Of a DNA stretch of 64,000 bases, positions 34,368 through 44,753 are shown piece by piece; the stretch's first letter is position 1, and the number at the start of each line of letters is the position of its first letter. Position numbers and translations under genes: made by a program. Location of the stretch: positions 372,001-436,000 of the forward strand of contig CAWCBE010000007.1 in the NCBI GenBank assembly GCA_963793825.1, given 5' to 3'. The notes beneath the pieces were generated by a model that saw only the letters and a list, made by a program, of their open reading frames with translations, made no database searches and was not told the origin of the DNA. The stretch is from RYN-230 sp963793825. GTDB lineage: Bacteria > Actinomycetota > Actinomycetes > Streptosporangiales > Streptosporangiaceae.

Positions 34368-35666
34368 ATGCCGCCCCTGCCGGACCCCGCCGGCGCGGCA
34401 GTTGCTCCCGGGAGGGCGGGCGAAATCGAGATGATGCCGGGCGAGCTGGAGCAGGCGCGGTCCAGCGACCCCCGGGCCGGTGAGCCGCGCGCCGGCGCCA
34501 CCCGGGCCGGCGGCCCGCACCCGGGCGACCCCCACCCGGGCGAGCCGTCCGGGGAACACGGCAGCGACCAGCTGCAGGCCGCGGTGGACGCGGCGGCGGC
34601 AATCGCTGAGGAGACCGGCGGCCTCGGCGGGCTCGGCCGGCCGATGAACCGGCGGTCGCCCTTCTTTATCGGGATGGCCGCGGCGGCCGGCGTCGCTGTC
34701 ACTTACGGGCTGGTGGAACTGCTGATCCGGGCGCGATCGGTGCTGGTCCTGATCGGCCTGGCGCTGTTCATCGCGGCGGGCCTGGATCCCGCGGTGAGCT
34801 GGCTGACCCGGCGCCGCCTGCCCCGCTGGATGGCCGTCGTGGTGATCCTGCTGCTCGTGGCGGCCGTGGTCGCGGGGTTCGTCATGTCGGCCATCCCGCC
34901 GCTGACCACCCAGGTCACCGCGCTCGTGCAGGCCCTGCCGCACTACGTCATGACGCTGCAGAACCACAACTCCCAGCTGGGCAAGCTGAACGCGCGGTTC
35001 CACGTCGAGCAGCGGCTGTCCAGCCTGCTGTCGGCCAAGGGCACCGCCCTGGTGGGCGGCGTGCTGGGCGCGGGCCAGCTGGTGCTCAGCGCGTTCGGCT
35101 CGATGATGGTGGTCATCGTCCTGGTCATCTACTTCCTGGCCGCCATGCCGCAGATCAAGCTGTTCGCCTGGCGGCTGGCCCCGCAGTCTCGCCGGGCCCG
35201 GGTCATCCTGATCGGTGACGAGGTCTTCGACAAGGTCGGCGGGTACATGCTGGGGAACTTCCTCACCTCGCTGATCGCCGGGGTGGGCACGTATGTCTGG
35301 CTGGTGGCGTTCAGCGTGCCCTACCCGCTGCTGCTGTCACTGCTGGTCGCGCTGCTCGACCTGATCCCGGTCATCGGCTCGACGATCGGCGGGGCGGCCG
35401 TCTCGCTGGTAGCGCTGACTGTCTCGCTGCCCGTGGCCATGGCCACGCTAGGCTTTTACATTGCGTACCGGCTGGCCGAGGATTACCTCATCGTGCCCCG
35501 GATCATGGGCCGGACGGTGGAGGTGCCCGCGGTGGTAACGGTGGTGGCGGTGCTGCTCGGCGGGACGCTGATGGGCCTGATCGGTGCCCTGGTGGCCATC
35601 CCGGCGGCGGCGACGCTGCGGCTGGTGCTGCGCGAGGTGACGTTCCGCCGCCTGGACGCGAGCTGA
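34368..35666 (+). CDS. AI-2E family (PerM-like) membrane transporter
   Basis: Predicted 432-residue membrane protein. A hydrophilic N-terminus of about 90 residues, rich in G/P/E with AGEPRAGATRAGGPHPG repeats, precedes about 7-8 helices. Marks: LFIAAGLDPAVSWLTRRRLPRW near the first helices, DEVFDKVGGYMLGNFLTSLIAG, LLDLIPVIGSTIGG and RIMGRTVEVPAVVTVVAVL, typical of the family. Members include autoinducer-2 exporters and sodium/proton antiporters; the cargo here is open. ATG 34368 follows GAGGG. Confidence 0.88.
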   Translation: MPPLPDPAGAAVAPGRAGEIEMMPGELEQARSSDPRAGEPRAGATRAGGPHPGDPHPGEPSGEHGSDQLQAAVDAAAAIAEETGGLGGLGRPMNRRSPFFIGMAAAAGVAVTYGLVELLIRARSVLVLIGLALFIAAGLDPAVSWLTRRRLPRWMAVVVILLLVAAVVAGFVMSAIPPLTTQVTALVQALPHYVMTLQNHNSQLGKLNARFHVEQRLSSLLSAKGTALVGGVLGAGQLVLSAFGSMMVVIVLVIYFLAAMPQIKLFAWRLAPQSRRARVILIGDEVFDKVGGYMLGNFLTSLIAGVGTYVWLVAFSVPYPLLLSLLVALLDLIPVIGSTIGGAAVSLVALTVSLPVAMATLGFYIAYRLAEDYLIVPRIMGRTVEVPAVVTVVAVLLGGTLMGLIGALVAIPAAATLRLVLREVTFRRLDAS

Positions 35667-35767
35667 ACGGGCAGCAGGACGGGCCGGAGCCCGGGACAGT
35701 CCACGGGTACCAGCTGCCCGGATGGATCCCGCGCTGGCTGCACGCGGCCAAGCGGCCGCTGCGCCGG

Positions 35768-37087
35768 GTGGCGCTGCTGTTCATCCTGGCGCTGATCGTC
35801 GAGTACCTGGTCATCCCGGAACTGGTCGGCGCGAGCAAGGACACCTACCTGCTCGGCCAGGTCTCCGTCTACTGGGCGGTCGCCGGGGTGGTGCTGGAGG
35901 CGGCGTCGCTGTTCTGCTACGCGGTGCTGACCCGCGCCCTGCTGCCGCCCATAGGCCGGCCGAACCTGTCCCGGCTATTCCGCATCGACCTGGCCGCGGC
36001 GGCGGTGGCGCATATCCTGCCGGCCGGCACGATCGGCAGCGCGGGCATCGGCTACCAGCTGTTCACCTCCGAGGGCCTCGACGGCACCGACGTCGGGGTG
36101 ATGATGGCGACCAAGGGCATGGGCTCCACCGTCGTGCTCAACGTGCTGCTGTGGCTGTCGCTGGTGATCTCCATCCCGCTGTCCGGGTTCCGGCCGGTCT
36201 ACGCGACGGTGGCCATCGTGGGGGCCGTCCTGCTCGGCGCGTTCGCGGCCATGGTCATCGGCCTGATCCGCGGCGGGGACCGGGCCGCCCGCGTCGTGCA
36301 CGCGATCGGGGACAAGATCCCCGGCGTTGGCGGCGACCGGCTGGGCCGGATCGTGCTGCAGGCCAGCGCATCGGTGCGCACGCTGGCCACCGACCGGCAC
36401 GTCCTACTCAGCGCGCTGACCTGGGCCTCGCTGAACTGGCTGCTGGACGCGGCGTCGCTGTGGTGCTTCATCGCCGCGTTCGGCTCGTTCGCCAATCCGG
36501 TCGGCCTGTTCGCCGCCTACGGGATCGCCAACGTGCTCGGCGCGATCCCGGTGAGCCCGGCCGGGCTGGGCGTGATCGACTCGGTCACCCCGGTGCTGCT
36601 GATCGGTTTCGGGCTGACCCGGAGCGTCGCGACCCTGGGCGTGCTGGCCTGGCGGCTGGTGAACTTCTGGCTGCCCATCCCGGCGGGGGCGGCCGCGTAC
36701 ATCTCGCTCAAGGTGCCACGGGGCGCTGGGCTGGCGGACATGCGCCGGGCACTGGCGGACTTCATCCGGCCGGGCCGTAGCGGCCGCGCCACCGGAAGCG
36801 GGCCGCCGGGCGCTGGCCAGCCCGGTGATGGCCAGCCCGGTGATGGCCAGCCCGGTGATGGCCAGCCCCGCGATAACCAGCCCCGCGATAACCAGCCCCG
36901 CGATAACCAGCCCCGCGATAACCAGCCTGGTGAAAGCCAGCCCGGTGAAAGCCAGCGCAGCGATAACCAGTCCGGCCACAGCCAGCCTGGCAGTAGCGGG
37001 GAACCTGGCACCGCCAGCAGGTCCCCGGCCGGCCCGGATCACGCTGCGGCGCCGCAACCGGCGGACAGTGACCGCCCGGGCCATTAG
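35768..37087 (+). CDS. UPF0104/lysylphosphatidylglycerol synthase-type flippase-like membrane protein
   Basis: Predicted 439-residue membrane protein with about 8 helices: LFCYAVLTRALLPP, AHILPAGTIGSAGIGYQLF and GVIDSVTPVLLIGFGLTRS. Such domains move lipids or lipid-linked intermediates across the membrane. A soluble tail of about 100 residues follows with pentapeptide repeats (GQPGD, NQPRD, SQPGE). GTG 35768 is the first usual start, but the frame is open upstream: residues like WIPRWLHAAKRPLRR precede it, and a CTG at 35663 would overlap the AI-2E stop. The true start is uncertain. Confidence 0.8.
   Translation: MALLFILALIVEYLVIPELVGASKDTYLLGQVSVYWAVAGVVLEAASLFCYAVLTRALLPPIGRPNLSRLFRIDLAAAAVAHILPAGTIGSAGIGYQLFTSEGLDGTDVGVMMATKGMGSTVVLNVLLWLSLVISIPLSGFRPVYATVAIVGAVLLGAFAAMVIGLIRGGDRAARVVHAIGDKIPGVGGDRLGRIVLQASASVRTLATDRHVLLSALTWASLNWLLDAASLWCFIAAFGSFANPVGLFAAYGIANVLGAIPVSPAGLGVIDSVTPVLLIGFGLTRSVATLGVLAWRLVNFWLPIPAGAAAYISLKVPRGAGLADMRRALADFIRPGRSGRATGSGPPGAGQPGDGQPGDGQPGDGQPRDNQPRDNQPRDNQPRDNQPGESQPGESQRSDNQSGHSQPGSSGEPGTASRSPAGPDHAAAPQPADSDRPGH
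36813..36980. repeat. 15-bp minisatellite coding for the flippase tail
   Basis: About 11 units of GATGGCCAGCCCGGT, grading into GATAACCAGCCCCGC and GAAAGCCAGCCTGGT. They encode GQPGD, NQPRD and SQPGE. Unit length and peptide resemble the array at 33850-33984. Confidence 0.75.
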
Positions 37088-37094
37088 CCGCGGG

Positions 37095-37528
37095 CTACTG
37101 GCGGGGCAGCCGGACCACCGATACGAAGAAGTCGTCGACCTGCCGGACCGCGGCGATGAACTGGCTGACGTCCACCGGCTTGGTCACGTACGCGTTGGCG
37201 TGCAGCCTGTAGCTGCGCAGGATGTCCTCCTCGGAGGAGGACGTGGTCAGGATGACTACCGGGATGTGCGCCAGGTCCGGATCGGACTTGACCCGCTCCA
37301 GGATCTGCCGCCCGTCGTACTTGGGCAGGTTGAGGTCGAGCAGGATCAGGTCTACCCGGGGTGCGGCCGCATGCTCGCCGCGGCGGTACAGGAAATCGAG
37401 CGCCTCCTCGCCGTCCCGGGCGACGTGCAGCCGGTTGCGGATCTTGTTGTCCTCGAAGGCTTCCCGGGTCATCAGCTCATCGCCCGGGTCGTCCTCCACC
37501 AGCAGGACCTCGATCGAGTGCAGGTCGG

Positions 37529-37532
<4 letters not shown>
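37095..37532 (-). CDS. Rcp1/CheY-like single-domain response regulator
   Basis: Predicted 145-residue receiver: LLVEDDPGDELMTREAFED (acidic pocket), ILLDLNLPKYDGRQIL (phospho-acceptor Asp in LLDLN), ILTTSSSEED and AYVTKPVDVSQF (Lys). There is no output domain, so it signals by protein contact as in the phytochrome/Rcp1 group. ATG 37532 overlaps the histidine kinase stop as ATGA, and the kinase is the likely partner. It is the last gene of a three-gene unit. Confidence 0.92.
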
Positions 37533-39183
<1,651 letters not shown>

Positions 39184-39187
<4 letters not shown>

Positions 39188-40443
39188 TCCGGCCCCGTCC
39201 ACGCCAGGTGCACCAGGGCCACATCGTCCGCCAGCCCGCCATATGGGCTGGCCGCCAGCTCGGTTCGTTCCAGCAGGGCGTCCGCGAAATCGGCGGCTGG
39301 CAGCGCTTCCAGCTCGCGGGCCAGGGCGAGCAGGCCGTCCTCGCCGAGCCGCTCGCCGTGCGGCCCGGTGCGGCCCTCGAACAGGCCGTCGGTGTACAGC
39401 AGGACGCCCGCCCCGGCGGGCAGCGGTACCTCCGTCTGGTGCCACCGCGGGCTGGGCACCAGCCCGACCGCGGGCCCGGCCGCCCCTTCCACCAGCCGCA
39501 CCCCGTCCTGGCCGCGCAGGAGCAGGCCGGGATGCCCGGCCTGGAGCATCCGGACCTGCCGCCGGTCCGGGCTGAACGCCAGGTGGGTCAGCGTGGCGAA
39601 CACGTGGTCGTCGGCCCGCTCCGCCATCAGCAGCCGCTCCAGCAACCCGACCAGCACGGGAGGCGCGGCGCCGGCCAGCACCAGGGACCGCCATGCAACC
39701 CGCAGGCAGACTCCGAGCGCCGCTTCCTCGGCCCCGTGGCCGCAGACGTCGCCGATGACCGCGTGCACGGTGCCGTCACCGGTCTCCACCACGTCGTAGA
39801 AGTCCCCGCCGAGCAGCGCGTAGGCGCGGCCCGGACGGTACCGGGCCACCACGTCCAGGCCGCCGGTGCGGATCAGCGGGGTGGGCAGCAGGGCGCGCTC
39901 CAGGCGGGCGTTCTCCTCGGCGCGCAGCGCGCTGCGCTGCAGCGCCACCGAGGCCTGCTCCACCTGCTTGCGCTGCGCGGCGTAGCGGATGGCGCGGCCG
40001 AAGGTTTCCGGCGGCGCCTGGCCCTTGATCAGGTAGTCCTGGGCACCGGCCGCGACAGCAGCCAGGCCGGCGCTCTCCTCGGCCAGCCCGGTCAGCACCA
40101 CCACAGCGGCGCCCGGCACCGTGGCCAGCATCTCAGTGACCGCTTCCAGGCCCTGCACGTCCGGCAGGTGCAGGTCCAGCAGGATGCAGCCGGGCGGGGC
40201 GCCACGCCCCATCATGTCCTTGGCCTCAGCGAGCGACCGGGCCCAGGACAGCGTGGCCCGCAGGCCGCTGTCGGCGAGCAGTTCCTCGACCAGCAGGGCG
40301 TCCCCCGGATCGTCCTCGACCAGCAACACTGTCTCAGGATCGACCTGCCAGCCAGGCTGGTCCTCGTCGCGGCCATGGCCGGAACCGTGCGGGCCAGCCG
40401 GGCCACGCGGTACCGGCACGCTGGCCGGGGCCGACCCGATCAC
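39184..40443 (-). CDS. response regulator with PP2C-type phosphatase output (RsbU/SpoIIE-like)
   Basis: Predicted 419-residue protein. The receiver (about 38-160) has LLVEDDPGDALLVEELL, ILLDLHLPDVQGLEAV and LIKGQAPPETF. After a coiled linker (AAQRKQVEQASVALQRS) comes the PP2C domain: GGDFYDVVETGDG, VIGDVCGHGAEEAALGV, GHPGLLLRGQDG, LLYTDGLFEGR and GGLADDVALV, with the metal-binding aspartates. Such phosphatases dephosphorylate anti-anti-sigma STAS proteins in partner switching. GTG 40443 has a weak ribosome site. First gene of the PP2C-kinase-regulator unit. Confidence 0.92.
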
Positions 40444-40640
40444 GGGCCGCCCACGGGACGTGCAACCACGACTACTCCTCTGACCGTGTGCCAGGCCGGA
40501 ATCGGGGCTGACGGCGCCGCGGTCCCGTCCGCGACAGGCTACTCTCGGGGATTCTTCCGGGTCATCCGCTTCGCCCGGCCAGGTCGGTCACGGCAACGTG
40601 GCGCCAGCCCGGGCGCGGGTACGCGCCAGGCCCCTCAAGT

Positions 40641-40653
40641 TCCAGATTCTGGA
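40641..40653. promoter_or_regulatory. 13-bp palindrome TCCAGATTCTGGA
   Basis: Perfect inverted repeat around a central T, in the 250-base gap between the PP2C gene start and the WhiB stop. Candidate operator for the signalling operon. Otherwise I see no gene in 40444-40695. Confidence 0.35.
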
Positions 40654-40695
40654 CGGCCGAAACATACCCGGGCACTCAGGCGGCCCGCCAGGCGC

Positions 40696-40974
40696 TCAGC
40701 GGGCGAGCGGCGACGGCGGCCGCGCGGCCCGGCGGACCGACCGGCGCTCGTCCTCGCTCAGGCCACCCCACACGCCGTGGTCCTGGGCCGTCTCCAGGGC
40801 GTACTGCAGGCAGTCTTCGCGTACCTGGCAGCGCGCACAGACGGCCTTGGCCGCGGCCACCTGGGCCAGCGCAGGCCCCGCGGAGGACACCGGGAAGAAG
40901 AGCTCGGGCTCCGCTTCCCGGCATGCTCCCACATTCATCCACGCCGACCCGGCCGCAGTGGTGCTCATCGTCAT
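40696..40974 (-). CDS. WhiB-family iron-sulfur regulator
   Basis: Predicted 92-residue actinobacterial regulator. The four cluster cysteines are present (Cys18, Cys46, Cys49, Cys55; AVCARCQVREDC) and the GVWGG turn comes next, followed by a basic tail that may contact DNA (RRSVRRAARPP). Most members bind a 4Fe-4S cluster and act with the major sigma factor. ATG 40974 is the first start (GAGG upstream); ATG 40968 is close. It lies beside a SigB/F-type sigma gene. Confidence 0.95.
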   Translation of the reverse strand: MTMSTTAAGSAWMNVGACREAEPELFFPVSSAGPALAQVAAAKAVCARCQVREDCLQYALETAQDHGVWGGLSEDERRSVRRAARPPSPLAR

Positions 40975-41000
40975 GGGTATGCCTCATGCCTCACGCGTGC

Positions 41001-41822
41001 TCAGGCGGCGGCGCCGCTTTTCTTGCCGTTGTGCTCCTGCTCGTCCAGCCCGAGGATCCGCCCGCGCAGGAAGCTGAGCGCGTGCGCGAGCAGCCGGGAT
41101 ACGTGCATCTGGGAGATGCCCAGCGCACGGCCGATCTCAGCCTGGGTCATGTCGCCGTAGAAGCGCATCAGCAGGATGCGCTGCTCCCGCCGGGGCAGCT
41201 CGCCCCAGTGCACGGACAGGGCTTCCATGGACAGGGTGTGCTCCATCCGCGGATCCTCTTCGCCGAGCAGGTCCGCGAGGCTGGCCGTCTCCGGCTGGCC
41301 GGCCAGCGGCGCGTCCAGCGAGGCCGGCTGCAGCAGGAGATCGGCCAGCAGCGCCTCGCGCACTTCCGCCTCGGTGAACCCGCAGTGCTCGGCCAGTTCC
41401 GCATCGCTGGGCCCACGGCCGAACTGCTGGGTCAGGTCGCGCATTCCCTCACGCAGCTCGAGCAGCCGCTCCTGCACCGGGCGCTCGACGTGAACCTGCC
41501 AGCGCTTGTCCCGGAAGTACCGCTTGATCTCACCGGTGATGCAGGGCTGCGCATAGGCGGCGAGACTGCGGCCCACGCCGGGATCGAAGTTGTTGATCGC
41601 CTTGAGCAGGCCCACATAGCCCACCTGGATCAGGTCCTCGGTCAACTCAGGGCTGCGCCGGTAACGGTTGGCGCAGGAGCGGACCAGCGTCCGGTACCGG
41701 GCGACCAGGATCTCGCAAGCGGCGGCGCGGCGCGGGCTGCCAGGCAGCTCGGTCCGGATCATGGCCAGCAGCTCGTCGTCCCCAGACTGTTCCAGCACGT
41801 CCAGCGAACCGATTGTTTCCAT
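41001..41822 (-). CDS. SigB/SigF-group RNA polymerase sigma factor
   Basis: Predicted 273-residue group 3 sigma factor. Region 2 has DLIQVGYVGLLKAINNFDPG and SLAAYAQPCITGEIKRYFRDKRW; region 3 and region 4 follow, with LPRREQRILLMRFYGDMTQAEIGRALGIS and MHVSRLLAHAL. This group is usually held by RsbW-type anti-sigma factors and released by STAS antagonists. ATG 41822 lies inside a TTTCC-N4-GGAAA repeat. The PP2C gene and WhiB gene lie downstream on the same strand, so it may belong to a general stress or developmental circuit. Confidence 0.93.
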   Translation of the reverse strand: METIGSLDVLEQSGDDELLAMIRTELPGSPRRAAACEILVARYRTLVRSCANRYRRSPELTEDLIQVGYVGLLKAINNFDPGVGRSLAAYAQPCITGEIKRYFRDKRWQVHVERPVQERLLELREGMRDLTQQFGRGPSDAELAEHCGFTEAEVREALLADLLLQPASLDAPLAGQPETASLADLLGEEDPRMEHTLSMEALSVHWGELPRREQRILLMRFYGDMTQAEIGRALGISQMHVSRLLAHALSFLRGRILGLDEQEHNGKKSGAAA

Positions 41823-41874
41823 GAGGAAAGAGTGTCACGCCCCGAGTCATGCCACAAGTGTTTCCACAAGGAAA
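41816..41874 (-). promoter_or_regulatory. paired TTTCC-N4-GGAAA repeats at the sigma gene start
   Basis: TTTCCATGAGGAAA (41816-41829) covers the start codon and TTTCCACAAGGAAA (41861-41874) lies 45 bases upstream. Both are AT-rich against the background. They may be a regulator's binding pair or an RNA element controlling the start. Confidence 0.4.
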
Positions 41875-41903
41875 AAATTTCTGGGCTTCAAGTCAACCGC
41901 GGC

Positions 41904-41955
41904 GGCGGGCTTCCTGGGCGGGCTTCCTGGGCGGGCTTCCTGGGCGGGCTTCCTG
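41904..41955. repeat. 13-bp tandem repeat (GGCGGGCTTCCTG) x4
   Basis: Four perfect units between the MarR stop and the sigma gene. The unit is not a multiple of three and no gene lies here. Confidence 0.7.
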
Positions 41956-41981
41956 GGCGGGCGGCCCGACCTGGCAGCTGG

Positions 41982-42431
41982 CTAGCCCGCCTGCAGGGCC
42001 AGCTCCCCCAGGCCCCGGAGCAGCGCGTCACGCCCCTCGGGGCTCATCGCGGCCAGCAACTCAGCCAGGGCCGCGCGGCGCTGCTCACGCACCCATTCGG
42101 CGAGCCGCTGCCCAGACTCGGTGAGCGACAGCACGATCTCGCGGCGGCTGCCGACAGCACGGTCCCGGGTCAGCAGCCCGGCCATCTCCATCCGGTCGCA
42201 GAGTCGGCTGGTCGCGGACGCGGACGCTCCCACCTGGGCAGCGAGGCTGTTCAGGTTGAGCCCCCCGGCGCGGTCCACGATCAGCAGGGCCCGGAGCTGA
42301 GCCGGCGGGACCGAGGAGCTGATCTTCTCCACCGCTCGTTCGGCCGCCTCGACCAGGGCGGTCAGGCCGCGCTCGGCCGGTGCCGCATCGAGCTGCCGGT
42401 GATCGGATCCGGGGACCATGTCAGCGCCCAT
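41982..42431 (-). CDS. MarR-family regulator
   Basis: Predicted 149-residue winged-helix regulator: AQLRALLIVDRAGGLNLNSLAAQVGASASATSRLCDRMEMAGLL is the recognition region, followed by SRREIVLSLTESGQRL (wing). Helices at both ends give the dimer. ATG 42431 or ATG 42419 could be the start. It reads toward the sigma gene, 160 bases away, and might control it. Ligand unknown. Confidence 0.85.
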   Translation of the reverse strand: MGADMVPGSDHRQLDAAPAERGLTALVEAAERAVEKISSSVPPAQLRALLIVDRAGGLNLNSLAAQVGASASATSRLCDRMEMAGLLTRDRAVGSRREIVLSLTESGQRLAEWVREQRRAALAELLAAMSPEGRDALLRGLGELALQAG

Positions 42432-43024
42432 CAGGCATCACCGCCGGGCCGAGCCGCTGCGCCCGACCGGCCATCCAGGCCGACCAGCGATCCTCGCCAC
42501 GTGCCTGAGCCAGCACGTGTCACCTCCGGTATCCGTCCGCTCCACCGTGCACGGCCGCGCCGCCGCGGCACACCCCACCACCCTGCCCGCGAGGGCAGCC
42601 GCGGACCAGAGCCGTACGGCCCGCGCTGACGGCCGCCCGGGTCAGCCCGGCCGGCCCCGCGTGGTGCCGCGGGCCAGGCCGGCGTCATGGCGGGCCGCCT
42701 GGCGCGGGCCGGCCGGGTAGACCCGGGCCGGCACGGTGAAACCGGCTTGGAGCCTATCAGCGCCGGCATGGAGCCGCCCGGACGGTGATCGGCCATGGCG
42801 CAGCCATGGCCGAACATCGCGGACATAAGGCTCACAATCGGCGGGTCCTTCCCTTGCGGTCGGCGAGTCGTCCGTTGCCCTGCCGGGCGGCCCGGTGCTG
42901 CCGGACTACCCAGCGTCGCACCGCCTACACCGGGCCTGGCCACCGCGGGCCGGGCCCGTTTAGCCGGCCCGCTCCCGGGCAGAGGGACAGGTCACGGCGA
43001 GGGGGAACCCGAGGAACGTGACAC
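42432..43024. other. intergenic region without a supported gene
   Basis: About 590 bases between the divergent MarR and glycosyltransferase genes. Open frames here have shadow-like composition. The one notable element is the palindrome at 42790-42812. Confidence 0.5.
42790..42812. promoter_or_regulatory. 23-bp near-perfect palindrome
   Basis: Arms CGGCCATGGC and GCCATGGCCG around a three-base GCA. Lies 213 bp upstream of the glycosyltransferase start. Could be an operator or a short RNA hairpin. Confidence 0.4.
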
Positions 43025-44128
43025 ATGCGCATAGCCCTGATCACCGAGGTACCCGACTGCCTCCGGGCGGCACAGCAGGACGCCTACCCGGCCGGGCCAG
43101 CCGCCCGGACCGGGGCTCTCGCCACCGCGCTGGCCGGGCTGGGTGCCCAGGTCACCGTGTACGGGCCAGAGTCCCCGGGGGCAGCGCCCGGCATCCGGGA
43201 CCTCGCCGACCAGCTGGCCCGGCGGTGGCAGCGGGCGGTCCCTGACGTCATGCACGCCCAGTCCTGGCCGGCCGGGCTGGCCGCGCTGGCCGCCAGCCGG
43301 GGCCTGAAGCTGCCCGCCGTGCAGACCCTGAACCCGCCGCCATCTGCCCCGGCCCGGCCGTGGCACGCGGCGGGCGCCGACCCGATCGCGGTGGAACTCG
43401 CGCTCGCCCGGGCGGCCCGGGCCGTGCTCGTCGGCACCACGGACGCGGGTTCCGCGCTGCGCCGCCTCGGCGTGCCGCGCGCTTCCATCCGGATCGTCCC
43501 GGCCGGCGTGGACACCGCCCGGTTCACCCCGGCCGGGCCTGCCGCGCCGCGGGGCAGCCGACCGCGGCTGCTGGTGGTGAGCGGCCTGGCCGACGATCCG
43601 GGCCCCGTCATGGCCATGCGCGCGCTTCCCGAGGTGCCGGGGGCGGAGCTGGTCATCGCCGGCGGGCCGCCCAGCAGCCAGCTGGCCGCCGACCGTGGGT
43701 ACCAGGCGCTCGCCCGGCTCGCCGCCGAGCTCGGGGTGGCCGACCGGGTCAGCTTCACCGGGCAGGTCAGCCTGGCCGGCATGCCCGCCCTGATGCGCTC
43801 GGCGGAGCTACTGCTGAACTTCGGCCCGGACGACGAGCAGGCCATGGTGACCGTGGAGGCGATGGCGTGCGGCGTCCCGGTGGTCGCCACGGAGACGGGC
43901 CTGCACGCGGACGCGGTCATCAACGGCACCACCGGCCTGCTGCTCCCCCCGGGCCCGCCCGGGGCGCTCGCCCGCCGGGTGCGTCAGCTGCTGGCCAGCC
44001 CGATGCGGGAGGGCATGGCCATCGCGGCGGCCAGCCGGGCCGCGGAGCGGTACTCATGGGCCCGGATCGGCCAGGAAACGCTCGCTGTCTACGAGGGAGC
44101 GGCCCGCCAGGCCAGCATGGCCGGCTAG
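43025..44128 (+). CDS. GT4-family glycosyltransferase
   Basis: Predicted 367-residue GT-B fold retaining transferase: MRIALITEVPDC start, DVMHAQSWPAGLAA, IRIVPAGVDTARFTP, and the donor site NFGPDDEQAMVTVEAMACGVPVVATETG (an E-x7-E type region). Products could be exopolysaccharide, mycothiol-like or lipid glycosides; nothing nearby decides. ATG 43025 follows GAGGAACGTGACAC. The gene is monocistronic. Confidence 0.88.
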   Translation: MRIALITEVPDCLRAAQQDAYPAGPAARTGALATALAGLGAQVTVYGPESPGAAPGIRDLADQLARRWQRAVPDVMHAQSWPAGLAALAASRGLKLPAVQTLNPPPSAPARPWHAAGADPIAVELALARAARAVLVGTTDAGSALRRLGVPRASIRIVPAGVDTARFTPAGPAAPRGSRPRLLVVSGLADDPGPVMAMRALPEVPGAELVIAGGPPSSQLAADRGYQALARLAAELGVADRVSFTGQVSLAGMPALMRSAELLLNFGPDDEQAMVTVEAMACGVPVVATETGLHADAVINGTTGLLLPPGPPGALARRVRQLLASPMREGMAIAAASRAAERYSWARIGQETLAVYEGAARQASMAG

Positions 44129-44192
44129 CCGTGCGCCGGCTCAGCCGCATGGCGGCCCCCTCGGCCGCCCGCGCGGACCCCGGCATGAGGCA

Positions 44193-44210
44193 AGTGTTTC
44201 GCAGTACACT
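44193..44210 (+). promoter_or_regulatory. inverted repeat AGTGT-N8-ACACT before the MarR gene
   Basis: Sits 9-26 bases upstream of ATG 44219. CAAGTGTTTC (44191-44200) also occurs upstream of the sigma gene (41855-41864). Confidence 0.35.
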
Positions 44211-44218
44211 ATTGCGCT

Positions 44219-44719
44219 ATGGAAACACCGGCGCCAGACCGGCCGGCCGCGGCCGACGCCGGGGCGGCGACACAGGTGGCGGCCCTGCAGGATGCCACCC
44301 GGGTGCTGACCGGCGTCGCCCTGCGCAGCATGGATGTCCTCGAGGGCGTCGTCACGCTGGCCCAGTTCCGGCTGCTGGCCGTGCTGGCCGACCTGGGCCA
44401 GGCCCGGTCGGCGCGGGTGGCCCGGGCGCTCGGGCTGGATGCCAGCACGGTGACCAGGCTGGCGGACCGCCTGGTGGCGGCGGGCCACGTGATGCGGGGC
44501 AGCGACCCGGCGCACCGCAGCGTGGTCACCCTGGAACTCACCGGCAGCGGGCGGGACCTGGTCAGCACGGTGACGGTCGCACGGGAGCGGGACCTGCGGC
44601 GGCTGCTGGACTCGCTGCCGCCGGGCAGCCGCCAGGTGATGACCTCCGCGCTGCGGCAGCTCGTGCAGGCGGCGGGAGACGCGTACGGCGCGGCCGTCGA
44701 GCCGACGGTGTCGCCCTAA
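44219..44719 (+). CDS. MarR-family regulator
   Basis: Predicted 166-residue winged-helix protein: LAQFRLLAVLADLGQARSARVARALGLDASTVTRLADRLVAAG (recognition) and RSVVTLELTGSGRDL (wing), with helical ends. ATG 44219 is used; no Shine-Dalgarno is clear, so translation could be leaderless. The GH15 gene follows 35 bases later and may be its target. Confidence 0.87.
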   Translation: METPAPDRPAAADAGAATQVAALQDATRVLTGVALRSMDVLEGVVTLAQFRLLAVLADLGQARSARVARALGLDASTVTRLADRLVAAGHVMRGSDPAHRSVVTLELTGSGRDLVSTVTVARERDLRRLLDSLPPGSRQVMTSALRQLVQAAGDAYGAAVEPTVSP

Positions 44720-44753
44720 CCGCGACGGGACGGGCGCAGGGCGGAGGGGAACG

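Noticed and set aside
33849..35003. A 384-residue minus-strand frame with SSPGS repeats
   Set aside because: Mostly the shadow of the AI-2E gene; the repeats belong to the QQPGE array read in another frame.
40975..41040. A SigB/F-type promoter (GTTT ... GGGTAT) before the WhiB gene
   Set aside because: No box pair with proper spacing was found by eye.
42431..42943. A 170-residue minus-strand frame in the gap
   Set aside because: Low-complexity Arg/Gly/Pro composition, no ribosome site, no motif.
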